Part shown: piece by piece, positions 1-7,766 of the stretch | How positions within the stretch are numbered: the stretch's first letter is position 1 | Layout: each line of letters opens with the position of its first letter | NCBI GenBank assembly: GCA_022562295.1 | Contig: JADFPO010000010.1 | Span: forward strand, 1-33,151 | Reading direction: 5' to 3' | Length of the DNA stretch: 33,151 bases | Source of the DNA: Gemmatimonadota bacterium | GTDB lineage: Bacteria; Gemmatimonadota; Gemmatimonadetes; Gemmatimonadales; GWC2-71-9 | Notes under the pieces: generated by a model | What the model saw: the letters and a program-made list of their open reading frames with translations, nothing else | Database searches by the model: none | Told to the model about the DNA's origin: nothing | Translations under genes and position numbers: made by a program

Positions 1-1659
1 GCCGGGGGTGGGGGGGGGGGCGGGGGTGGGGGCCCGGATGCTGGCGATATCGAGCGCGCCAGCTCCCTCATGCGGATGCAGTGGTCGCGCCGCCTAGAGT
101 CCATGGACGGCCGTGCCACGTTGTGGGCGGACTGTGAGGCGCTGGGCGGCCTGTCACTCGCGAACCGGTTCTATCGCCAGGTGTCCGACGTGACCGCCGA
201 CGAGGTCCGCGCCGCGGCTGAAAAACACCTCAAGGCTCAAGACCCATCAGCGGTCATCTACGGCGGGAACGGTCTCCACACGCGGCTCGAGGGGGCTGAG
301 TGGCCCCCGCCCCCGCCCCCGCCCACGCCCGTGTCCTCGAAGTCTTCCATCGCCACCTCGTTGGACAGGGTCACACTGCCCAAGATCGTGTCGCGTAGCG
401 TCTCCGCTTCGCAGACGGCCGGTGTTGATGAGATCGGCGAAGTGACACACCTGGCATTGCCCGGGGCGGATCTGCTCGTCCGACCCAAACGCGGGGCGGG
501 ACTCGTGTTCGTCGGTGCGTACGTTCTGGGCCTTCGTGCGAAGGAGTCGAGCCAGACGGCAGGCGTATCGGCGCTGCTCGTGCGAACCGCCGTTCGCGGG
601 GCGGCGGGATTGACGTCCGAACAAATCGCGCTGGCCGCCGAAATGCTCGGAGGGACTGTGGTTCCGTCGGTGTCGCTCGACGTAGTGGGGTGGGGCATGA
701 CGGTACGCGCGGACGCGCTGGCGGAAGCGGCTGAGCTGCTTTGCCGGGTTGCGCTCGAGGCGACGCTGGAACGGGAAGAGCTGCACGTCGAGCGTGCCCT
801 CCAGGCTAGCGACGCGGCCCGGCAGCGCGACGACATGTACGGCTACCCGATTCGCCGGGTCCTGGCACAGGCGTTTCCCGATTCGGCATACGGCCTTCCC
901 ACCCTGGGTGACCCCGATGGGGTGAGTCGTCTCGACGACGCCCTGGTGCACGAGTGGGCCTCGCAGCTGCGGAGTCGCCGCATGACCGTCGTCGCCGTGG
1001 GGGATCTCGAAGCCCAAGCGATGCTCGACGGCCTGCGGGGGGCGTTCGAGCGGTGGCCCGGGTCGGCCGTTGAGCACCACGACGAACGGCTGAACGTGAA
1101 ATGGGCTCCCGGCCGCGGGAGGGAAAAGCGGGACAAGTCCCAGTCGGCGATTGCCATGGCATTCCGCACGAGCCCGTACGGCTCGCCGGACAGGTTCCCC
1201 CTCATCGTGACCGGCTCCCTCCTGAGCGGCCTCGCCGGGAGGCTCTTCGAGGAACTGAGGGAACGGCGCTCGTTGGCGTACACGGTTTCAGCCATGCCCT
1301 GGCTGAAGCGCGATGTCGGTGCCGTGCTCGCCTATATCGCCACATCGCCGGAGCGCGAGGAGGAGGCCCGTAGCGCCATGCTAGAGGAACTCGCCGCTGC
1401 GGGCGCGAACCCGATTCCCGAATCCGAGATCGAACGCGCGAGGAACTATGCAGCTGGTGCGTTGCAGCTTCGGTTGCAGAGTGCCCATGCCGTTGCGGGC
1501 GAGATCCTTGAGGCGTGGACCCACGGCGGCCTGTCGTCGCTGCCATCGCTCGCCGCGGACCTGCGATCGGTCACCAGCGACGACGTGCGGCGCGTCGCCG
1601 ACGATGTGTTTGCGGCGGCTGATCGGGCGGAATTCGTCGTGGAGGGGAGGAGGGGGTAG
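1..1659 (+). CDS. M16 (insulinase/pitrilysin) family peptidase, 3' part; the frame stays open to the window start, so the Met at 70 is probably internal
   Basis: Frame 1 is open from nt 1 (AGGGGGGGGGGPDAGDIERASSLMRM...). End of one M16 domain, Pro-rich linker, then a second M16-like domain (ADLLVRPKRGAGLVFVGAYVLG..., FEELRERRSLAYTVSAMPW). The second domain lacks an HxxEH motif. Confidence 0.85.
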   Translation, partial: AGGGGGGGGGGPDAGDIERASSLMRMQWSRRLESMDGRATLWADCEALGGLSLANRFYRQVSDVTADEVRAAAEKHLKAQDPSAVIYGGNGLHTRLEGAEWPPPPPPPTPVSSKSSIATSLDRVTLPKIVSRSVSASQTAGVDEIGEVTHLALPGADLLVRPKRGAGLVFVGAYVLGLRAKESSQTAGVSALLVRTAVRGAAGLTSEQIALAAEMLGGTVVPSVSLDVVGWGMTVRADALAEAAELLCRVALEATLEREELHVERALQASDAARQRDDMYGYPIRRVLAQAFPDSAYGLPTLGDPDGVSRLDDALVHEWASQLRSRRMTVVAVGDLEAQAMLDGLRGAFERWPGSAVEHHDERLNVKWAPGRGREKRDKSQSAIAMAFRTSPYGSPDRFPLIVTGSLLSGLAGRLFEELRERRSLAYTVSAMPWLKRDVGAVLAYIATSPEREEEARSAMLEELAAAGANPIPESEIERARNYAAGALQLRLQSAHAVAGEILEAWTHGGLSSLPSLAADLRSVTSDDVRRVADDVFAAADRAEFVVEGRRG

Positions 1660-1746
1660 GGCGGGCAGTGGGGCAGATGGGAGGAAGAGAGGACGATCGA
1701 GGACGGACCGACCGCCTCGACCGCGGGAAGGGCTGGTGAGGGGAGT

Positions 1747-1849
1747 GGGACCGTCGGGATGGGTGGGCAGGTGGTAGGGGACCGTCGGGTGGGGGGTGGT
1801 GCTGGGCGGGACCGTCGGGTGGGGGGTGGTGCTGGGCGGGACCGTCGGG
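1747..1849. repeat. G-rich ~30-bp tandem repeat (minisatellite), core GGGACCGTCGGG
   Basis: GGGACCGTCGGG occurs at 1747, 1778, 1808 and 1838 (spacing 31/30/30). The copies at 1778-1807 and 1808-1837 are identical: GGGACCGTCGGGTGGGGGGTGGTGCTGGGC. Confidence 0.9.
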
Positions 1850-1870
1850 CGGTGTGGTGGTGTGGTGGGG

Positions 1871-2329
1871 CTAGAACATCGACATGGCCAAGAAGGAGCG
1901 GAGGTTGTCGTTGGTAATGCGCAGACGCTCGCACAGCAACTTTACGACCGCCCAAAGCACCTTGTACCCCAAGTCACGATTGAAGTCCAGCAACATCTCG
2001 AAGTCCGCTCGCGTGATCGTGATCAGCTTGCAATCGACATTGGCGATGGCATCGGTGGAGCGCTCCGAGCGGTCGAACACCGCCATCTCACCAAAGCACG
2101 CTCCGGGCTTGAGCACCGTGAGCGCCTCTTCCCCCGAGCCGGGCATCTCGCGAGAGATGCGGACTTCGCCTTCCTCGATGATATACAGCCGGTTTCCGCG
2201 CTCACCCTCTCTGAAGATCTTCTGCCCGAACTTGAAGGTCAGCTCCGAGCAAATCTCCAACACGGCTTCCACTTCCTCGTCATCGAGGTCTTTGAAGATT
2301 TGCGCCCGTTTGAGCAGTTCGGTGTCCAT
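1871..2329 (-). CDS. Cyclic nucleotide-binding domain protein (Crp-like sensor domain, no obvious HTH)
   Basis: MDTELLKRAQIFKDLDDEEVEAVLEICSELTFKFGQKIFREGERGNRLYIIEEGEVRIS...KPGACFGEMAVFDRSERSTDAIA. Likely start is the internal Met at 2329; the ORF track start is 2371. Confidence 0.85.
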   Translation of the reverse strand: MDTELLKRAQIFKDLDDEEVEAVLEICSELTFKFGQKIFREGERGNRLYIIEEGEVRISREMPGSGEEALTVLKPGACFGEMAVFDRSERSTDAIANVDCKLITITRADFEMLLDFNRDLGYKVLWAVVKLLCERLRITNDNLRSFLAMSMF

Positions 2330-2562
2330 ATGCTGCTTTCTTTCTTTGAGGGACAGCTTCGAATGTCGCAAGTTATCAGATCGACATGCAGCCCGGCAAG
2401 CTCAACGGCATGGCCAGCGCCCGTTTTTTTTGACGGTTTTCGAGGCTGGGAAGTCTTTACATTACCTTCGGTTTGCCCGATTTCCGCCCCGGCGGAGCGG
2501 TGCAACCCCCCGGCGGCATCCGTCGTGGCGATCTCACACCATACTAGGGAGGCGTTCCGTCC

Positions 2563-3123
2563 GTGACGAGACAATTACTGGTTCGCGCGATCGTGGTGCT
2601 GGCAGCTGCGGTGGGGCTGGCCCCGACCGGGGTGGAAGCTCAGGAATTCATTCCGCAGGATGCGGAGGAGCAGGCGACCAGCGGGAATGGGGGGCTCAAC
2701 CTCGGGCTCTACGGATTTAGCATGCGGATGGGGCTGGACATCGAGGGGGGGGGAGACGCTCAGCCGCTGCTGAGTCTCGCGTTGGATATGGGAGATGTAT
2801 TTACCCGGCGCCTCAGGTTGCGGCCGTCGGCGGAGATCGGTTTCGGCAACGCGGTAGATACTTACGTCGTGAATGCCGAGGTCATGTTCCGGTTGGCGGA
2901 CGACACGGAGGCTGCAGTGCCGTATATCGGCGGGGGCTTTGCCGTGGCGGGGCAAGACAATTGTGGACTTGCACCCAATTGCCCCGAGGTGTGGCTTCAG
3001 TTCGCCCTCGGGTTTGAGATTAGGATCCGTGAGTTTCTGAACTGGCTGTTGGAGTACCACGCCGAAGATGGCCTGCAACGGCACCGGCTCTTCATCGGGC
3101 TGTCCACCAGGAGAGCACCGTGA
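2563..3123 (+). CDS. Secreted outer-membrane beta-barrel-like hypothetical protein
   Basis: Sec signal peptide MTRQLLVRAIVVLAAAVGLAPTGVEA|QEF, followed by alternating Gly/aromatic strand-like sequence. Confidence 0.65.
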   Translation: MTRQLLVRAIVVLAAAVGLAPTGVEAQEFIPQDAEEQATSGNGGLNLGLYGFSMRMGLDIEGGGDAQPLLSLALDMGDVFTRRLRLRPSAEIGFGNAVDTYVVNAEVMFRLADDTEAAVPYIGGGFAVAGQDNCGLAPNCPEVWLQFALGFEIRIREFLNWLLEYHAEDGLQRHRLFIGLSTRRAP

Positions 3124-3542
3124 GCGCGGAGGCCACGCGATCCGTTCGACTCGATTGGACGGGCGACGGTCTGAAATTTCGCGGCGGAGGCACGAATCCA
3201 GCGACGCCCACGATTGAAATCGACGGCGACAACGAAACCAGCCCGGGGCCGATGTTGACCCTGCTGCTGGCGGCCGCGGGATGCTCGGCTGTCGATGTGG
3301 TTCTCATGCTCGAAAAAATGCGCGTGACGCTGACCGATTTATCGGTGGACGTGGAGGGTGTGCGCCGCGAGGGCGATCCTCGTCGCTACGACGCGCTGCA
3401 TCTTCGCTACCGGTTGAGTGGGGAATCATTGGACTCGGACAAGGCCGAGAGGGCGGTGAGCCTCTCCATCACGAAATACTGCTCGGTGTTGCACTCCCTC
3501 GCACCTGACATCGCGGTGAGCTACGACATCGAGATCGGCTAG
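3120..3542 (+). CDS. OsmC family protein
   Basis: GTG start overlapping the previous stop; SPGPMLTLLLAAAGCSAVDVVLMLEKMRVTLTDLSVDVEGVRREGDPRRY... ERAVSLSITKYCSVLHSLAPDIAVSYDIEI is typical OsmC. Confidence 0.85.
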   Translation: MSAEATRSVRLDWTGDGLKFRGGGTNPATPTIEIDGDNETSPGPMLTLLLAAAGCSAVDVVLMLEKMRVTLTDLSVDVEGVRREGDPRRYDALHLRYRLSGESLDSDKAERAVSLSITKYCSVLHSLAPDIAVSYDIEIG

Positions 3543-3657
3543 ACCAGGCGGGTGTCCGGAGCGTTCAATACGTCACGCGGCCGAGACGGCGCGCTCGTTG
3601 CGCAGGAGGCTTGCTGAGTTCTGTGGGGGTAAGTGGTGGCGCGATGAGGTGGAGAGT

Positions 3658-3927
3658 CTAGTTTGCCGCGGTAACCGGATTGTCCTTTCGGATCATGGGT
3701 CGGCAATATTGCTCGCCAAGCTGCCGAACGTCGCCCAATTCGGCATCGGTCAACCGCTCATACCGGTCGGCGAGATAGTCCATCGTGTCGTCGAACCATT
3801 CCTTCTGATGATCGGTGGTGGCGTCGAGAACGCCGCAGCGGAGGATGTGACTGAAGAGTTCGTCTCGGGCTTGCTGGAATCGATTTGGGGCCGACTCCGT
3901 CCGTCTTGCGGGTTTCTGACTTGCCAT
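3658..3927 (-). CDS. Small conserved-looking hypothetical protein (~89 aa)
   Basis: MASQKPARRTESAPNRFQQARDELFSHILRCGVLDATTDHQKEWFDDTMDYLADRYERLTDAELGDVRQLGEQYCRPMIRK. Normal composition; AGGAG upstream of the ATG at 3927. Preferred over the opposite-strand ORF 3598-3945. Confidence 0.65.
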   Translation of the reverse strand: MASQKPARRTESAPNRFQQARDELFSHILRCGVLDATTDHQKEWFDDTMDYLADRYERLTDAELGDVRQLGEQYCRPMIRKDNPVTAAN

Positions 3928-4121
3928 GCCTTCCAATTCTCCTAAGGGTATTTGATGCAGCCAACAAGTATAGACGGGGGCAACCCGGGTTTCAAGGTCG
4001 AGCGGTCGGGAGCGACCCTGGCGTCCGCGTGACCGTTAAAACGAGGTTACATTGCCTCGTGAGAACCACCCGCAGATGACCGGACTAGCGGTCTCGAGGC
4101 TGCAAAATCGCGGAGGGCGAC

Positions 4122-4442
4122 ATGGCAGAGGACCAAGTCTATGATGAGGGGGAACGCTCTGAGGGGTTGGTGATCCTGCTGCGGGCCCTTGCGGCTCGCA
4201 TTGACGCGCTGAAGGCCGATCAAGACCTCCTGTCAGCCGGACCGGAACTCTTGAAACTCATGGGCGACGTGAGAAGCGAGCTGTTCCACCACGAGGTGCG
4301 GAGCACGTACGATACGCCACAGGTCGTGGAATCTCGTCGGGTAGTCGAGGAGGCGAAGGAACAAGTGGATCATCTGAACCTGCCCGGCGACAACGGGTTT
4401 GAGATTGAAGATCTGGAGGAGACCCCCCCATGGCTGGAATGA
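4122..4442 (+). CDS. Hypothetical protein (106 aa), translationally coupled to the DsbA-like gene
   Basis: Good start context (ggagggcgacATG). Its stop overlaps the next gene; an ATGA overlap exists at 4439-4442. Confidence 0.65.
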   Translation: MAEDQVYDEGERSEGLVILLRALAARIDALKADQDLLSAGPELLKLMGDVRSELFHHEVRSTYDTPQVVESRRVVEEAKEQVDHLNLPGDNGFEIEDLEETPPWLE

Positions 4443-5101
4443 AGGGTTTTTACGTCGGTCTCGGTGCAATCGCGGTCTTTGGAGCCGGCGCGTTGGCGAC
4501 GGCGATGGTGCGTGGCGGAGCGTCGCTGCCGAGTGGGCCGATCGACATATCGGCGATCGAAGAGGCGCGCGGTTTTGGCGGGTATTCTGTGGGCGATCCC
4601 GGGGCGCCGGTCGAGATCGTTGAGTTTGCAGACTTCGAGTGCCCCGCATGCCGGCTGGCCTGGGTTCTGATCATCCATGACGTCAAGCAGCGCCTCGTGA
4701 ACACGGGTCGCGTTCGCTTGGTGTTCCGTGATTTTCCCCTAAACATGCATGTCAACGCGCGCCCAGCCCATCACTCGGCGGCGTGCGTCGCCGAACAGGG
4801 CAAGTTCTGGGAGATGCATGACCGGCTGTTCGAGACCCAATCGGAATGGACGGGCCGCTCGGGCGCGGAAAGGATGTTTCGCGGATATGCCCGTGATCTG
4901 GGCGTCGATCTCGACGAATATGATGCCTGTACGCGCGAAGGACGGTTTCGAGCCCGCATTCAGGCGAGTGTGGAGGGAGCCGTGTCCCTCGGTGTCGGCT
5001 CCACACCCAGCTATTTGGTCGGGGATCGGCTGTATACGTTCGAGAGCTACGATCAGGTGAAAGCCGTGGTCGATAGTCTGGCCGGTGCTGCGACGCAATG
5101 A
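4430..5101 (+). CDS. DsbA-like thioredoxin-fold protein, membrane-anchored
   Basis: N-terminal TM segment; VEIVEFADFECPACRLAW (CPAC active site), cis-Pro region GVGSTPSYLVGDRLY. Start may be 4430 or 4439. Confidence 0.9.
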   Translation: MAGMKGFYVGLGAIAVFGAGALATAMVRGGASLPSGPIDISAIEEARGFGGYSVGDPGAPVEIVEFADFECPACRLAWVLIIHDVKQRLVNTGRVRLVFRDFPLNMHVNARPAHHSAACVAEQGKFWEMHDRLFETQSEWTGRSGAERMFRGYARDLGVDLDEYDACTREGRFRARIQASVEGAVSLGVGSTPSYLVGDRLYTFESYDQVKAVVDSLAGAATQ

Positions 5102-5532
5102 AGCACCGGATGGCGACGGCAATGCTGTCGTTGATCGGGTTGTTTGTGGCGCTCTATTTGTCACTGTGGAAGATCGGGCTGATGGGTCCCATGCTGTGTG
5201 GCACCGGGTCATGTGAAGCGGTCCAGACCAGTCGATACGCGTCCTTGCTGGGCATGCCCGTCGCCTTCTACGGCGTGGGTGGGTTCCTCGCGATCCTCAC
5301 GGTGAGCATCGCCGGTCTGCAGCCCAAGTTCGCTGCGACGCGAGGCCCGACCAAGCTGCTCGTGGTGTTGGGTGGTGTCGGCGCGGCGTTTGCGGGCTAC
5401 CTCACGTATATCGAGGCTTTCGTCCTGCAGGCATGGTGCAGGTGGTGCGTCGTTTCGGCTCTGCTGATTGTGTGCGTCTTCGCCGTCGCGCTCGTCGGCC
5501 TGAAAGAGCGACCGCCCGACACATCTCATTGA
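5098..5532 (+). CDS. Vitamin K epoxide reductase (VKOR) family protein
   Basis: Four TMs; CGTGSCEAVQTSRYASLLGMPVAFYGVGG and CRWC motif, the VKOR signature. 4-nt overlap with the DsbA-like gene. Confidence 0.92.
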   Translation: MKHRMATAMLSLIGLFVALYLSLWKIGLMGPMLCGTGSCEAVQTSRYASLLGMPVAFYGVGGFLAILTVSIAGLQPKFAATRGPTKLLVVLGGVGAAFAGYLTYIEAFVLQAWCRWCVVSALLIVCVFAVALVGLKERPPDTSH

Positions 5533-5552
5533 TTCTCACTCCACAAGTCTCA

Positions 5553-5585
5553 GGCGCCGCCGGCGTAAACGCCGATGCCGGCGCC
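5553..5585. promoter_or_regulatory. Nested hairpin directly upstream of the ccmA Shine-Dalgarno
   Basis: GGCGCCG (5553-5559) pairs with CGGCGCC (5579-5585). Inner CGGCGT (5561-5566) pairs with ACGCCG (5569-5574). GGAG at 5586-5589; GTG start at 5601. Confidence 0.55.
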
Positions 5586-5600
5586 GGAGTTGGCGCGGCA

Positions 5601-6293
5601 GTGACTGATCCTTTGCTCGTGACAGAAGCGGTGACCAGGCGCTACGGATACCGGCGCGTGTTCGCCGATGTCACGTTCTCGCTGCGGCGAGGGGAAGTGT
5701 TGGCGCTCCTCGGGCCCAACGGGGCGGGAAAGACGACGCTGTTGCGAGTCTTGGCCGGGCTGCTGCGCCCCAGCGGCGGGAGCGTGACGCGGAACGGAAC
5801 CGTTGGGTTGGTGGCGCACAACTCCATGGCCTACGACGCCCTCACCGCCCGGGAAAACCTCGCCTTTGCCGCGAAGCTTTGGGGGATCGTGGACGCGGCG
5901 CGGGTGGAGGAACTCCTGGATCGTTTGGGATTGGTCCGGTGGCAGGATCAACGTGTGGCCACCTTCAGCCGCGGCATGACTCAGCGATTGGCCATCGCGC
6001 GCGCCCTGATCCATCAACCGGACATCCTGTTGCTCGATGAGCCGTTCCACAGTCTCGACGACCCAGGGGTGGCCGATGTGGTTCGGCTGCTCGGCGAACT
6101 GGTGAGCGAGGGGCGGGGGCGGGGGCGGGGGCGCGCGATTGTCCTGGTTACCCACCAGTTGGAACGCCTGGTCCAGCTGGCGACGAGCGTCGGATATCTC
6201 GTGCACGGCACGCTGGTGGGTCCGGAACCGATGGACGACCGGTCCGTGGAGACGATAGCGGCCAGGTACAGAGGCTTGCTCAACCGTGCGTGA
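5601..6293 (+). CDS. ccmA: Heme exporter ATP-binding protein CcmA
   Basis: Walker A LLGPNGAGKTTLLRVLAGLLRPSGG, signature FSRGMTQRLAIARAL, Walker B ILLLDEPFHSLDD; followed by ccmB/ccmC. GTG start at 5601. Confidence 0.88.
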   Translation: MTDPLLVTEAVTRRYGYRRVFADVTFSLRRGEVLALLGPNGAGKTTLLRVLAGLLRPSGGSVTRNGTVGLVAHNSMAYDALTARENLAFAAKLWGIVDAARVEELLDRLGLVRWQDQRVATFSRGMTQRLAIARALIHQPDILLLDEPFHSLDDPGVADVVRLLGELVSEGRGRGRGRAIVLVTHQLERLVQLATSVGYLVHGTLVGPEPMDDRSVETIAARYRGLLNRA

Positions 6294-6966
6294 TTACCTG
6301 GGTGTGGTGTGGGCCATCGTCGTGAAGGACGCGACGGTGGAGTGGCGTACGAAAACGGCGTTCATGTCGGCGGTAGTGTTTGCGATTTTGGTCCTCTCCA
6401 TTCTCTACTTCGCCCGCGATCCGACAGCCGTAAGCTCGATGGACATCGCGCCGGGGGCACTGTGGGTCACGTTCACCTTCGCCGCCATGGTGGGTCTCAA
6501 CAGGGCGTTCCTCCTCGAGCGGGAGAATCAAGCGATCGACGGGATGCTGCTGACGCCGGTGCCACGGACGGCGATCTTTGTGGGCAAGATGACCGGCAAC
6601 TTGCTTTTCGTCGGTTTCGTCGAGCTGATCAGCGTTCCCTTGTTCGTGCTCTTTTACAATGTTTCACTGGCCGGACGTTTGCCTCAGCTTCTCGCGGTGA
6701 CCGCGATGGCGACCGTCGCATTCGTTGCGGTGGGTACACTGCTGAGCGCCATGGCCGTGCGCACGCGCTTTGCAGAGCTGATGCTTCCGATTTTGTTATT
6801 ACCTTTCTTGATACCCCCGGTCGTAGGCGCCGTCCAGTTGACGTCCCGCATTCTGGCGGCGCGCCCCGCCAGTGAGTTGATGGGCTGGTTCAAGCTGCTT
6901 GCGGCGTTTGATATTGTTTTTTGCGTGCTGGCGATCCTCCTGTACGAGGCGACACTAGACGAATGA
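6286..6966 (+). CDS. ccmB: Heme exporter membrane protein CcmB
   Basis: KDATVEWRTKTAFMSAVVFAILVL...GLNRAFLLERENQAIDGMLLTPVPRTAIFVGKMTGNLLF is typical CcmB. Confidence 0.9.
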   Translation: MRDYLGVVWAIVVKDATVEWRTKTAFMSAVVFAILVLSILYFARDPTAVSSMDIAPGALWVTFTFAAMVGLNRAFLLERENQAIDGMLLTPVPRTAIFVGKMTGNLLFVGFVELISVPLFVLFYNVSLAGRLPQLLAVTAMATVAFVAVGTLLSAMAVRTRFAELMLPILLLPFLIPPVVGAVQLTSRILAARPASELMGWFKLLAAFDIVFCVLAILLYEATLDE

Positions 6967-7664
6967 CCGCTCGAGAAAGTGCTCTCCGGACCGCACGGCG
7001 GGGGCAAGCCATCACGGCGCTCGCGTTGGCGGGGTTGGCTGGTGTGTATGTTCGGGCGCTGGCGTTCACCCCGGTGGAGCGGCTACAAGGGCCGGCCCAA
7101 AAGATTTATTACGTTCACGTACCCGTCGCCATCTACGCGCTGGCGGCATTTGCGGTGACGGGGTTGTTGAGCATCGCGTATCTGTGGCTGCGAGACGAAC
7201 GGATCGACCGCGCGGCGGAAGCGTCGGCAGAGGTCGGCGTAGTATTTTCGGTGGTGATGCTGATCTCCGGTCCCTTGTGGGGGAAGCCGGTGTGGGGAAC
7301 ATGGTGGGCGTGGGACGCGCGGCTGACCTCGACCCTGTTCATTTTCCTGCTCTTCGTGGGGTACCTCATCATGCGTGGGGCCATCGTCGAAGTCGATCAG
7401 CGGGCGCGTTTTTCAGCGGTGCTCGGCATCCTGGGGCTCGCGCTCGTTCCATTCATCCATCTCACCGTCTATCTGTTTCGCACGATTCATCCGCAGCCGA
7501 TTCTCTTCAAACCGAGCGCGCCGTCGCTGCCGGGCGTGATGCTCACCACGATACTGCTCTCGTTGGGCGTGTTCACCTTGCTGTACGTGGGGTTTACGAC
7601 CCAGCGCTATGCCGTGGCTAGCCTGAGGGCGCTGCGGGAGGAGGAACTACTCAGTGACGCCTGA
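6963..7664 (+). CDS. ccmC: Cytochrome c biogenesis protein CcmC (heme handling)
   Basis: PAQKIYYVHVPVA, tryptophan-rich motif WGKPVWGTWWAWDARLTSTLFIFLLFVGYL, conserved His residues. Confidence 0.92.
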   Translation: MTARESALRTARRGQAITALALAGLAGVYVRALAFTPVERLQGPAQKIYYVHVPVAIYALAAFAVTGLLSIAYLWLRDERIDRAAEASAEVGVVFSVVMLISGPLWGKPVWGTWWAWDARLTSTLFIFLLFVGYLIMRGAIVEVDQRARFSAVLGILGLALVPFIHLTVYLFRTIHPQPILFKPSAPSLPGVMLTTILLSLGVFTLLYVGFTTQRYAVASLRALREEELLSDA

Positions 7665-7761
7665 CAACGGTGGCTACATGGTGGCCGCGTACATTGTGAC
7701 GGCCGTGATCATGGTGGGGTACGCCGTGTCTTTGGCTTGGCGGATTCGAAAGCTCAGGTAA
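7654..7761 (+). CDS. ccmD: CcmD-like 35-aa single-TM protein (below the ORF-track size cutoff)
   Basis: GTG start overlapping the ccmC 3' end: (M)TPDNGGYMVAAYIVTAVIMVGYAVSLAWRIRKLR*. Aromatic N-terminus, one TM, basic tail, located after ccmC. Confidence 0.75.
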   Translation: MTPDNGGYMVAAYIVTAVIMVGYAVSLAWRIRKLR

Positions 7762-7766
7762 TTTCT

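Noticed and set aside
1747-1849. CRISPR-like array
   Set aside because: Units are contiguous (no unique spacers), so this is a tandem repeat.
1796-2720. Plus-strand ORFs (256 and 278 aa) starting in the minisatellite
   Set aside because: Antisense to the clear cNMP-binding domain gene; N-terminus made of repeat translation.
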